From positions 1 through 7,031 of the forward strand of contig JAJYHU010000349.1 in NCBI GenBank assembly GCA_021784615.1: a stretch of DNA of 7,031 bases, in the 5' to 3' direction. Below, piece by piece: positions 1 through 7,031 of this stretch (positions are counted from its first letter, which is position 1; every line of letters starts with the position of its first letter). The notes beneath the pieces were generated by a model. The model did not search any database, was not told the DNA's origin, and worked only from the letters and a program-made list of their open reading frames with translations. The position numbers and the translations under genes were made by a program. The DNA comes from Acidobacteriota bacterium. Its GTDB lineage: Bacteria; Acidobacteriota; Terriglobia; UBA7540.

Positions 1-109
1 ATTCCTCCGTCAATACCGGTTTCAAAAAACTGCTTTTAAGGCAAGAAGTGTTTTGATACCGTTGTGGGTTCTCTCGGGATTGAATTATATGCTGGCGACG
101 ATTCCTCGT

Positions 110-142
110 CTGCAAACGGGTAGAAGCGTGCTGCAAAGTGGG
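110..142 (+). repeat. Imperfect direct repeat, 21-bp period, upstream of the first gene
   Basis: CTGCAAACGGG (110-120) recurs as CTGCAAAGTGGG (131-142). The two starts are 21 bp apart, about two helical turns, which would place them on the same DNA face. This could be a tandem operator for a regulator of the cluster. The repeat is seen directly; the regulatory role is inference, and chance is possible for a 7-base perfect core. Confidence 0.3.
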
Positions 143-171
143 AAACGAATCAGGCAGCCCGCATTGAATAC

Positions 172-179
172 GGAGGAAG
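172..179 (+). promoter_or_regulatory. Ribosome binding site of the GH116-like gene
   Basis: GGAGGAAG lies just upstream of ATG 184, with GGAGG seven bases from the start. It is close to the ideal Shine-Dalgarno sequence and fixes this start. Confidence 0.8.
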
Positions 180-183
180 AAAA

Positions 184-2664
184 ATGGACAGGCGACGATT
201 TATCAGAAACTCAGTATTGGGGGTAACAGCCGTTTCAGGAAGCCTGATGTTGAACTGCAAGCCCTCAACTTCCGGCAAGGGCGGCGGTGAAGAGACGGCC
301 ACGCTGTTCCATAAAGAACACGGCTATGAGCTGTTTCCCTCACAAGTCCCAAGCAAACAATGGGCGCAGTTCGATGCCGCGGGGTTTACGGAGCCTGCCT
401 GCGGCATCGTGTACCGGCGCACGGATGAAGTGCCAAACGGAATGCCGTTGGGAGGCGTTGCGACCGCGGCGCTCGACCTCGATACGGATGGCACCTTCGG
501 CTTTTGCAACCTCTTCAATTCCGGTGTTCCCACGCGGGGGCCGATGCAATACGGTTTCTTAGGGTTGAGCGGCGGCGGGCGCACCTGGATTTTGTCCACG
601 CGTCCGGTGACGGGCATTGAAAGCGCCAAGGACATTCATTACTGGGGCCATTATCCGGTCGCGGACCTGGAATACAAATTGGAGGGGCCGTTGAGCGCGG
701 GGCTGCGAGCCTGGGCGCCCTTTATCCCAGGCGACGCTGAGTTGTCCAACACACCGGGAGCAGTGTTTGAAGTTCACGTCCGAAACCTTTCACAGGAAAC
801 CCAAAAGTGCACGCTGGCTTTCAGCTTTCCCGGTCCCACGCAAGCGGAAGCGCAAATTTCCCGCACGAGCCCGCGGATACCATTTCCCTTGTTCGGGGCC
901 TCCGAGGCGGTTGCGCAGGGATCCGTTCCGGCTCGGCGAAAAGAAACACGCGGAGAGGGATTTCAGGCGCTTTCGGTCAGCGCTGACACAGGGACCGGCT
1001 ACGCCATCGGCGTATTAGGTTCGGAAAAAGTCCGGTGGGGCGGAGGGCTCTGGGTGCCAGGATACGACTACGCAACCGGGCAGCAGTGGCAAGGGATTCG
1101 AGGCCACCTGCCCAAAGGCGCTGAGAACGATTTCAGCGGCTCGGCGGCGGCGGATTTTGAAGTGGCGCCCGGCGAAGAAAAAGTGGTCCGTTTCGTTCTG
1201 GCATGGTATTCGCCGCTGTGGAAAGGAGAGAAGCACAACGTTTTTGAACGAATGTACGCCCGGAAATATAAAGACGCTGCCGCCGTCGTCGAGGACCTGG
1301 CCACGCACCATGCGAGCCTGCTGAAGCGCGTCCTTTCCTGGCAGCAGGCGATCTATAGCGACCCATCTTATCCCGTGTGGCTGCGCGAATCGCTGGTGAA
1401 CATCTTGCACCTGATGACCAAGACAGGCTACTGGGCGCAGGCCAAGCCGCCTCTCAAAGACTGGGTAAAAGCGGATGATGGGTTGTTCGGCATGAGCGAG
1501 TGCCCGCGCGAGTGCCCGCAGATCGAGTGCATCCCGTGCAGCTTCTACGGAAACGTGCCGCTGGTTTACTTTTTCCCCGAGTTGGCCCGGTCAACCCTGA
1601 ACGGATATAAGGGCTATCAGTTCCCGGATGGCGCTCCGCCCTGGGTCTTTGGCGGATGCACGGCGGGCGCGGCGGAAGGATATAACGACACCGATCCCTG
1701 CGACATGGCCACTCCCTCGCCAGGCTACCAAAACACGCTCAACGGGCCTTGCTATGTGGATATGTTTGACCGCTACTGGCAGACAACCGGCGACGACGAA
1801 ATCCTGAAGGAGTTCTATCCTTCTTTGAAAAAAGCGGTGGTCTACACAATCAATCTGCGCCCTGGCCCCGAAGGAATTATCAGCGTTCCGGCGGGCGACC
1901 GCAATCCGACCCAGCCTCATGCCAAGCCCGGCGGCGGATTGGACTGGTTTGAAGGCAACGGCTGGTTCGGCATGACGCCGCACGTGGGAGGAGTTCACTT
2001 GGCCATGCTGCGAATGGCCGAGCGGATGGCAAACAAAATGGGCGACCAGTCCTTTGCCAGCCAGTGCCGGCAATGGATTGAAACAGGAAGCAACCTGATG
2101 GAATCGAAGCTGTGGGCCGGCAAGTATTACTTGAGCTACTACGAGCCGGAGCTGAACAAGAAATCAGACTTGATCTTCGGCTACCAACTGGATGGAGAAT
2201 GGATGGCGAATTATCACGGGCTGCCCGGAGTCTTCCAAAAGGACCGTGTGCCTGTTGCGCTCGACACGATTAAAGAGACTTGTGTAGCGATCAACCGCTA
2301 TGGGGCGGCAAACTTTACGGAACCCGACGGCAAGCCTGTTGCCCGCGTTGGCTATGGAACCTACGGCTACTTTCCCCCGGAGGTGTATATGCTGGCCGCA
2401 ACTTTTATCTACAACGGTCAAAAAGCTGTTGGCCTGCATGTTCTCAGGACCTGTCTGGAGGGAATTTCGGTAAAGTACGGATATACCTGGACGCAGCCGA
2501 ACGTGGTCAGCGGAGACACGGGCAAACGAATCTACGGCGCCGATTACTACCAGAACATGATTCTCTGGTCGATCCCGGCAGCCATCGAGGGGCAGGATTT
2601 GAAGCAGGCCGCGGGGCCCGGATCGCTGGTGGACAAGGTTTTGAGGGCGGCGCGAACGGCCTGA
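184..2664 (+). CDS. Exported GH116-like glycoside hydrolase (beta-glucosidase / glucosylceramidase-type)
   Basis: The 826-residue protein is probably a retaining beta-glycosidase of the GH116 type, a family that includes human GBA2 and bacterial beta-glucosidases and beta-xylosidases. Its length fits the family. Seen in order: a Tat-like start (R3-R4-R5-F6-I7-R8) with a hydrophobic stretch and Cys25 as a possible lipidation site. Next comes an N-terminal region with NGMPLGGVATAALD (85 onward) and DTDGTFGFCNLFNSG (100-114), matching the family's 'PLGG...G.F..W..N.G' block. Then follows the barrel, with SECPRECPQIECIPCSFYG (438-456), GNGWFGMTPHVGGVHLAML (from 591), YQLDGEWMANYHGL (667-680) and PPEVYMLAATFIYNG (from 731), each resembling a GBA2/TxGH116 block. 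E439 is the candidate nucleophile. The acid/base position appears to be N592 rather than Asp, with E590 and D587 close by. These alignments are from memory. Substrate is unknown. The start at 184 is supported by GGAGG seven bases upstream and by the signal peptide. The family call is fairly secure; activity is less so. Confidence 0.85.
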   Translation: MDRRRFIRNSVLGVTAVSGSLMLNCKPSTSGKGGGEETATLFHKEHGYELFPSQVPSKQWAQFDAAGFTEPACGIVYRRTDEVPNGMPLGGVATAALDLDTDGTFGFCNLFNSGVPTRGPMQYGFLGLSGGGRTWILSTRPVTGIESAKDIHYWGHYPVADLEYKLEGPLSAGLRAWAPFIPGDAELSNTPGAVFEVHVRNLSQETQKCTLAFSFPGPTQAEAQISRTSPRIPFPLFGASEAVAQGSVPARRKETRGEGFQALSVSADTGTGYAIGVLGSEKVRWGGGLWVPGYDYATGQQWQGIRGHLPKGAENDFSGSAAADFEVAPGEEKVVRFVLAWYSPLWKGEKHNVFERMYARKYKDAAAVVEDLATHHASLLKRVLSWQQAIYSDPSYPVWLRESLVNILHLMTKTGYWAQAKPPLKDWVKADDGLFGMSECPRECPQIECIPCSFYGNVPLVYFFPELARSTLNGYKGYQFPDGAPPWVFGGCTAGAAEGYNDTDPCDMATPSPGYQNTLNGPCYVDMFDRYWQTTGDDEILKEFYPSLKKAVVYTINLRPGPEGIISVPAGDRNPTQPHAKPGGGLDWFEGNGWFGMTPHVGGVHLAMLRMAERMANKMGDQSFASQCRQWIETGSNLMESKLWAGKYYLSYYEPELNKKSDLIFGYQLDGEWMANYHGLPGVFQKDRVPVALDTIKETCVAINRYGAANFTEPDGKPVARVGYGTYGYFPPEVYMLAATFIYNGQKAVGLHVLRTCLEGISVKYGYTWTQPNVVSGDTGKRIYGADYYQNMILWSIPAAIEGQDLKQAAGPGSLVDKVLRAARTA

Positions 2665-2688
2665 CTTATTGCTGGAAGAAAAATAAGT
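2664..2688 (+). other. AT-rich inverted repeat at the end of the first gene
   Basis: ACTTATT (2664-2670) pairs perfectly with AATAAGT (2682-2688) around an 11-base loop, starting at the last base of the stop codon. The stem is AT-rich and is followed by only a few Ts, so it is not a credible intrinsic terminator. It could affect message stability or be accidental. Confidence 0.35.
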
Positions 2689-2716
2689 TTGGGACCAAGT
2701 CTGCAGGCGACGGAAC

Positions 2717-2723
2717 AAAGGAG
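2717..2723 (+). promoter_or_regulatory. Ribosome binding site deciding the start of the second gene
   Basis: AAAGGAG sits three bases before ATG 2727. The spacing is shorter than usual, but no better start precedes the signal peptide. It favours 2727 over the upstream in-frame codons that lie within the first gene. Confidence 0.65.
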
Positions 2724-2726
2724 CAT

Positions 2727-5030
2727 ATGAACCTAAAGGCGCAATACCTGATCAAACTGATTGCCGCAACCCTGCTGGCGGCCACAGTAGCCATGGCCCA
2801 GGTGCATATTCCCTGGGGAGTTCCCGGGCGCGAATATCAAGCCCCGGCTGGCACGGCGGACTGGCTTACCCCAGAGGTGCTGGGCATGCCGCGCAGCCAG
2901 ATTGTGTTCACAGACCGCATGTTGCGCCTCTTCAATGGCCGCGGTGCTATTTCCATCCGGGATAAATGCGTAACGGGCTTGCAACGGCTCCAATTCCCAC
3001 CTATTAATGTGCGCGATTACAAGTTCTACCTGGCCTTCCGCGAGGCCAAAACAGGAACCCTGATCCAAGACATTATGCCGGAAGTCTACGATCATAAAGT
3101 TCAGACCGGCAAGGGACCCCATCCCTTAGGATTGAATTTCACTCCCGGGGCCCCTTTTGTCATGCTCCTCCAGCGCGCCTACTGGCAGCCGAACGCGTTT
3201 TATCGGACCGGAACATTCCACAAGGAAATCAAGGGCCATTGGATCTCGTTTAGGATTAAGACCAAGGCCAGCGTTTCCGCCGTTGCCGATGAAATCTACC
3301 TGAAGGTTGAGCTTGAAAACCGGGAATCGGACCCCCTTGTTCTGACCGCCATTCCGGACCAGCGAGCCTCTGATCTTTCCCTGGATTTTACCCACGTCAA
3401 AACCAAGCCCGCAAGCCCGGTCACCCATCTCAGCTTTAATACCCTGGAAAGCAACCAGATCAGGATCAGCGTCGAGAGCAACCTGCCGAACCACAACAAG
3501 GCGGGATGGCATTGGGTGATTGCCGGCCACTCAAAAAGCACGGCGGACTTTGCGATCGTTCTCCAACGGCTTCCCGCCGCACCGCCTTCCGCCACCCAAG
3601 CCGACATCGCTCAACGGGAGAAAGCCGCCGGTCAAGCGGAGCGCGACCAGTTGCGGTGGGCAGCGGAGCGCCTTCCTGAAGTCTCGACGGCGGACCCGGC
3701 TTTTGACGATTTTTACCGCCGATGCATCCTGAGCGTTCTCATGTCCCGCTGGGACCGCAAGAACTTTATCATCCAACCTTTCTATGCGGTTGGGACCTGG
3801 ACCTTCACCATTGCCTGGGACACGTCGTACGCGTCGGCGATGTTGAGTATTCTTGATCCCGCCGGCCTGCGGAAAGCCTTCCTGAGCAACCTCCGCGCCG
3901 GCCTTCTCAAGAACAGCTATGAGCCCTGGAATGGCAAGACAAGCGCAACTCCTCATTGGTACGCCCAAGGGCCTTTTGCTGAAATGCAAATTCTGCAGGA
4001 TTATCTCCGTCAAACCGGCGACACGAGTTTTTTGAACCAGTCGGCGGGAAACGCCACCGTCTTCGGGAAGATGAAACATCTCGGCTTTGACCTTGAAAAA
4101 AGGTTTGCCCGGCCGGACGGCCTGCTCGACTTCGGGCCTGGCTCCGATAGGATGATTGAGATTGCCACCGACGGTTACCAGCACGTCTATGCAGCGGTCA
4201 ATGGATTGGCGGTGGCTTATTTCCGCCAAATGGCGGAGTGGTGCCGCACCCGAAATGATCCCGACGCCACAAAATTTGACCAATGGGCCGCCAAGCTTGA
4301 CCGCTCGATCAATCAAAAACTCTGGGTGCAGAAAGAGGGCTGGTTCGTCAACCTTTACCCCGACGGAAGCCGGCATTTGGTTTGGAGTTACGACCTCTTC
4401 GACTTGCTCAATTCCGGCATCCTGTCGGCTGAGCAACAACACCTCCTGGTCAGCCACATAAAAGAAGGCGAGTTCCTTGGACCTTACGGAATGTATTCCA
4501 TTTCCAAGGCTGATCTGACTCATTGGGATCTTGAGGATGTGGATTGGGGCGGAGGCGGCCAGTACGCGGGCGAGCCGCTTCGCGTGGCCGAGTCTTTATA
4601 TCGGTTGGGGTATCCGGAAACCGCGTGGGATATTCTTGCCCGGTGCACTCGGTGGACAAACCATTTTCCTTACATCCCGCAGGAGATCTTCGGAGATTCT
4701 CCCCGGTATCCTGAGGTGGAAATGCCCGTCGATATTTCAGCGGGAGGCGGCGTTCAGGCGATTCTGTTTGGAGTGTTCGGGCTGCGGCCGCATGACAATG
4801 GTTCCCTGGATATCGCTCCATCCTATCACCACGAATTAGGGGTTGCGCGGATGATGGGCTATAAATTTCGGGGCCATACCTACGGGGTGACAATGGACCC
4901 ATGGAATTATGAGGTCTATCGGGATGGCCGGTTGGCCGCCCGGAATGTTTATGGAAAAACCACTGCTTTCCCGGCGCCCCGGGAAAACACCGGCGGGGAG
5001 CAGATCAGGAGAGGAAATCCCGCAAACTAA
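2727..5030 (+). CDS. Exported six-hairpin (alpha/alpha)6-barrel glycosidase-like protein, family uncertain
   Basis: This 767-residue protein is likely a secreted or periplasmic glycoside hydrolase. Residues 1-24 form a Sec signal peptide: K4 and K10, a hydrophobic core, and an A22-M23-A24 cleavage site before Q25. Residues about 30-280 look like a beta-rich N-terminal domain, and about 285-320 is a charged, Ala/Gln-rich helical linker. From about 320 to 690 the pattern is helical, with GTWTFTIAWDTSYASAML (356 onward), which resembles the 'W-D-x-S/F' block of GH63/GH37/GH65-type barrels. A second acidic block, HWDLEDVDWGGGGQY, spans 599-613. The end of the barrel, VDISAGGGVQAILFGVFGLRP (from 668), followed by a small beta domain, is typical of GH65/GH78-like enzymes. 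D365 and one of D601/E603/D604/D606 are candidate catalytic acids. The reading frame is open back to 2280, but ATG 2727 is chosen for its AAAGGAG and signal peptide; the earlier stretch lies inside the preceding gene. I cannot assign a substrate or family. Confidence 0.8.
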   Translation: MNLKAQYLIKLIAATLLAATVAMAQVHIPWGVPGREYQAPAGTADWLTPEVLGMPRSQIVFTDRMLRLFNGRGAISIRDKCVTGLQRLQFPPINVRDYKFYLAFREAKTGTLIQDIMPEVYDHKVQTGKGPHPLGLNFTPGAPFVMLLQRAYWQPNAFYRTGTFHKEIKGHWISFRIKTKASVSAVADEIYLKVELENRESDPLVLTAIPDQRASDLSLDFTHVKTKPASPVTHLSFNTLESNQIRISVESNLPNHNKAGWHWVIAGHSKSTADFAIVLQRLPAAPPSATQADIAQREKAAGQAERDQLRWAAERLPEVSTADPAFDDFYRRCILSVLMSRWDRKNFIIQPFYAVGTWTFTIAWDTSYASAMLSILDPAGLRKAFLSNLRAGLLKNSYEPWNGKTSATPHWYAQGPFAEMQILQDYLRQTGDTSFLNQSAGNATVFGKMKHLGFDLEKRFARPDGLLDFGPGSDRMIEIATDGYQHVYAAVNGLAVAYFRQMAEWCRTRNDPDATKFDQWAAKLDRSINQKLWVQKEGWFVNLYPDGSRHLVWSYDLFDLLNSGILSAEQQHLLVSHIKEGEFLGPYGMYSISKADLTHWDLEDVDWGGGGQYAGEPLRVAESLYRLGYPETAWDILARCTRWTNHFPYIPQEIFGDSPRYPEVEMPVDISAGGGVQAILFGVFGLRPHDNGSLDIAPSYHHELGVARMMGYKFRGHTYGVTMDPWNYEVYRDGRLAARNVYGKTTAFPAPRENTGGEQIRRGNPAN

Positions 5031-5047
5031 AGTATCCTTCAGGTCAA

Positions 5048-5061
5048 TGGCGGAATCGCCA
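5048..5061 (+). other. Small hairpin in the second intergenic gap
   Basis: TGGCG and CGCCA form a perfect 5-bp stem around a GAAT loop, 17 bases after the stop of the second gene. No T-run follows, so read-through into the third gene is expected. It may be a processing or stability element, or nothing. Confidence 0.35.
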
Positions 5062-5092
5062 CGGCAAAGTTGCTACGACGAAGTGTGAATTC

Positions 5093-5100
5093 AAGGGGGT
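5093..5100 (+). promoter_or_regulatory. Ribosome binding site of the third gene
   Basis: AAGGGGGT precedes ATG 5105 with about five bases between the G-run and the start. It agrees with the Tat signal beginning at that codon. Confidence 0.65.
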
Positions 5101-5104
5101 CCCG

Positions 5105-7031
5105 ATGAGTCCTGTTAATCGAAGGCAATTTCTGGCGAGCGGCGCCGCAGGGGCAGCGGCTCTCGCAAAACATTCTTCGATCAAGCGGGTCAAGACGCCG
5201 CTCACTCCACAGTATCGCGTCTACGACCACTTGCTCAATCCCCGCGAGCATCCCGACGATATCCACCGTCCCGTGCGGGCGCCCGGATGGGACACCTATG
5301 GTTACCGCACACGCTTTGCCGGCGGAGGATTTGGGGTGGACAACGACCAAATCGTGAACGTCGCCCAGGTAATCGAAAAGATGAAGGACAAATTTGGGCT
5401 GGCGGACGCGTTTCAGGCCACCTACAACATCCTTTACGCCGAGAATCTTGCGGAAGCGGCCACCGAGATCAAAAAACAGGGGGCGTTCCTCCATGACATC
5501 GAGGGTTACATACCCGGCTGCGGACCGGGCGGCGGCATGACTCAGTTTACGGCGCCGAGTCAGCCTCTGGAATTGATCGAGGCGGAGTTGGGAGACCACT
5601 GGCTGGGCATGTGCAATGCGGAGCAGGATGGCCGCTATATCGGCCAGCATGCGCCGCAGTTATACCCTTCCTGCGCCGGTCCGTACGAGCAGTATCTGAA
5701 TTTCCACCGGCATTTTGAGCAGCTTCATGACGATCTCGGCAACCGGAAGATTATGGCGATTGTCACGCTGAATTATGGGCATTATCTTTTGAAAGAGGGG
5801 CTTTACACGCTGATCGGCGCGGAAACAGCCCAAGGTCTTCCCAACGCTCAACTTTATTACTCCTTCATTCGCGGCGCAGGCAAACAATATGGCGTGCCGT
5901 GGTGGGCTATCGAATCGGTCTTCAATCGCTGGGGTTACAAGCGATACGGCGGCAAGAATCATAATGCAGGCTACCCGTGCGGTCCCACAAAAGGCGCCAG
6001 CCTCAGCCTGCTGAAGCGGCTGCGGTACTCGGAGATTTTGTATAACTGTGTGCTGGTTGGATATGAACAAAGCTACTTTTATATCGACACTCCTCCCGGA
6101 GAGGACAAGCTTTCTCCCATTGGAGTCATGCAGCAGGCATCCCGCCGCTGGGTTGACACGGTGGGATCCGTCGAGCAACTGGGCGTTATGCTGACGCCGG
6201 TCGCGGTGATGCTCGACTTCTTTTCCGGCTGGACGTTTCCCCGCCACCTCTATTCGGAAAACATTTATCGTGCCTGGGGCAATCTGCCTTATCGGGAGGG
6301 CGGCTATTTGACGCATGGCGTTCTTAATATGCTTTATCCTACATACCAGGATTCTTCCTACTACCACGACGAGACGGGCTTTATCTCGCCCGCTCCTTAT
6401 GGCGACGGCGTCGATTGCCTTCTGAGTGACGCGGAGAGCTGGCTCCTCGCCCGATATCCCCTGCTCGTTATCGGCGGCGAACTGACGGGTGGAATCGAGA
6501 TCCGGGACAAACTGGCAGGTTATGTGGAGGGCGGCGGCAATCTCGTCATTACCGCCGGCAGCCTTGCGAAGCTGCCCGGGGGCCTTTGCGGAGTGCAATT
6601 GGCCGAAGCGCCTCGGCAGTTTGCCGCCAAGACTGCGGTGCAGGCCGGTAAGAAGAGGCTGGTCGAAGACTTTCCCTTCCTGCTGCACCCTTTGAGTTTT
6701 CCCGTCGAAGCGACGGTGGCAGCAAGCTCTGGTTCGACGCCGGCGGTGGTTGAAGTCACGAGCGGCGCGGGAAAGCTGACGGTCATCGCAAGTCCCTTCG
6801 GCGTCAGCGGCGAGTCAACCGTGAAGGGTCCCATCACAAGCAGGGTGGATGAACCTCTCGCAAATCCCTTCCCCCTCCTGAAGCACGTCCGCCACGTTCT
6901 CGACGGCGCCTTCCGCGCCCAGGTGCTCTTTGAAGTTGGCGACGGCCTGAGCTTGATTGCCTGTCGGAAAAAGCCCGGGGAATATACCCTCGGAATTTGC
7001 AATAACACGCTTCACGAGCAGCCCTTGAAGA
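5105..7031 (+). CDS. Tat-exported putative TIM-barrel glycosidase-like protein with amidotransferase-like domain, 3' partial
   Basis: The frame stays open from ATG 5105 to the window edge, giving 642 codons; the C-terminus lies outside. The N-terminus has a textbook Tat signal, N5-R6-R7-Q8-F9-L10, then an Ala/Gly-rich core and a likely cut after A19-L20-A21. Residues about 75-335 alternate strand- and helix-like segments as in a TIM barrel. WLGMCNAEQDGRY has E173 two residues after Asn, and LVGYEQSYFY has E321 after a hydrophobic strand. These are where a clan GH-A enzyme would place its acid/base and nucleophile, but that is inference. GAETAQGLPNAQ (E240) and AIESVFNRWG (E270) also look conserved. 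Residues about 440-490 (YPLLVIGGELTGG, then YVEGGGNLVITAG) resemble the GATase-like trimerization domain that follows the barrel in GH42 enzymes. The start is supported by AAGGGGGT five bases upstream. It is the third gene of the probable operon. I do not recognise a specific family; a non-catalytic role is possible. Confidence 0.8.
   Translation, partial: MSPVNRRQFLASGAAGAAALAKHSSIKRVKTPLTPQYRVYDHLLNPREHPDDIHRPVRAPGWDTYGYRTRFAGGGFGVDNDQIVNVAQVIEKMKDKFGLADAFQATYNILYAENLAEAATEIKKQGAFLHDIEGYIPGCGPGGGMTQFTAPSQPLELIEAELGDHWLGMCNAEQDGRYIGQHAPQLYPSCAGPYEQYLNFHRHFEQLHDDLGNRKIMAIVTLNYGHYLLKEGLYTLIGAETAQGLPNAQLYYSFIRGAGKQYGVPWWAIESVFNRWGYKRYGGKNHNAGYPCGPTKGASLSLLKRLRYSEILYNCVLVGYEQSYFYIDTPPGEDKLSPIGVMQQASRRWVDTVGSVEQLGVMLTPVAVMLDFFSGWTFPRHLYSENIYRAWGNLPYREGGYLTHGVLNMLYPTYQDSSYYHDETGFISPAPYGDGVDCLLSDAESWLLARYPLLVIGGELTGGIEIRDKLAGYVEGGGNLVITAGSLAKLPGGLCGVQLAEAPRQFAAKTAVQAGKKRLVEDFPFLLHPLSFPVEATVAASSGSTPAVVEVTSGAGKLTVIASPFGVSGESTVKGPITSRVDEPLANPFPLLKHVRHVLDGAFRAQVLFEVGDGLSLIACRKKPGEYTLGICNNTLHEQPLK

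Larger units (their letters stand above)
1..183 (+). other. Leader region upstream of the cluster
   Basis: No convincing gene is present. One forward frame is open from base 2 to a stop at 224-226, running 43 bases into the first gene, but its codon choice is unbiased and the opposite strand is open over the same stretch. It may be chance or the tail of an upstream gene. The region should hold the promoter of the cluster if it starts here; I see no clear -35/-10 pair. Confidence 0.5.

Noticed and set aside
53..90. Possible sigma-70 promoter (TTGATA at 53-58, or TTGTGG at 62-67 with TTATAT at 85-90)
   Set aside because: TTGATA has no -10 element at a suitable distance, and the second pair matches consensus at only about half the positions despite 17-bp spacing.
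2664..2690. Intrinsic terminator after the first gene
   Set aside because: The stem is only 7 bp and AT-rich with an 11-base loop, and only three Ts follow before a GGG. It would not be expected to stop transcription.
2280..2726. 149-codon upstream extension of the second gene
   Set aside because: It overlaps the conserved C-terminal part of the first gene in another frame and would bury the clear signal peptide inside the protein. AAAGGAG before 2727 supports the shorter form.
3531..4523. 330-codon open frame on the minus strand
   Set aside because: It lies wholly antisense to the second gene, whose protein has a signal peptide and glycosidase blocks. The antisense translation shows no recognisable domain and no good ribosome binding site was seen; GC-biased codons commonly open such shadow frames.
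2727..5030. GH78 alpha-L-rhamnosidase assignment for the second gene
   Set aside because: The end-of-barrel block is GH78-like, but the catalytic D-x-x-x-R-D-E-R type signature is missing, so only the superfamily-level call is kept.
5660..6688. 342-codon open frame on the minus strand
   Set aside because: It is antisense to the third gene, which stays open with a Tat signal and domain-like pattern across the region. The minus-strand product looks like low-order Arg/Ala/Val-rich shadow sequence.

Overview
The window carries three consecutive plus-strand genes, all apparently exported carbohydrate-active proteins. The base composition is moderately GC-rich. Two of the three proteins begin with twin-arginine signals and each gene has a purine-rich ribosome binding site. 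No SusC/SusD-type transporter, regulator, RNA gene or mobile element is visible. This style (Tat-exported glycoside hydrolases in a soil-type gene cluster without SusCD) suggests Acidobacteriota or a similar environmental phylum such as Planctomycetota, Verrucomicrobiota or Armatimonadota. That placement is inference only, since the window has no phylogenetic marker.

Layout. Positions 1-183 are a leader with no convincing gene; it holds a 21-bp-spaced imperfect direct repeat and ends in a strong ribosome binding site. Positions 184-2664 encode an 826-residue protein of the GH116 type (beta-glucosidase / bile-acid beta-glucosidase-like, with an N-terminal beta-sandwich and an (alpha/alpha)6 barrel), with a Tat-like signal and a possible lipoprotein cysteine. 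After 62 bp, 2727-5030 encodes a 767-residue Sec-exported protein that looks like another six-hairpin (alpha/alpha)6-barrel glycosidase of uncertain family. After 74 bp, 5105 to beyond the window end encodes a Tat-exported protein. It has a putative TIM-barrel glycosidase-like region and a following segment resembling the glutamine-amidotransferase-like domain of GH42-type enzymes.

The common strand, short gaps, lack of a convincing terminator and shared theme suggest one transcription unit for stepwise breakdown of a plant or microbial glycan or glycoconjugate outside the cytoplasm. The substrate cannot be read from the sequence. The most interesting points are the divergent active-site region of the GH116-like enzyme (a cysteine cluster beside the expected nucleophile, and asparagine where the family acid/base aspartate is expected) and the two downstream enzymes, which I cannot place in a known family.
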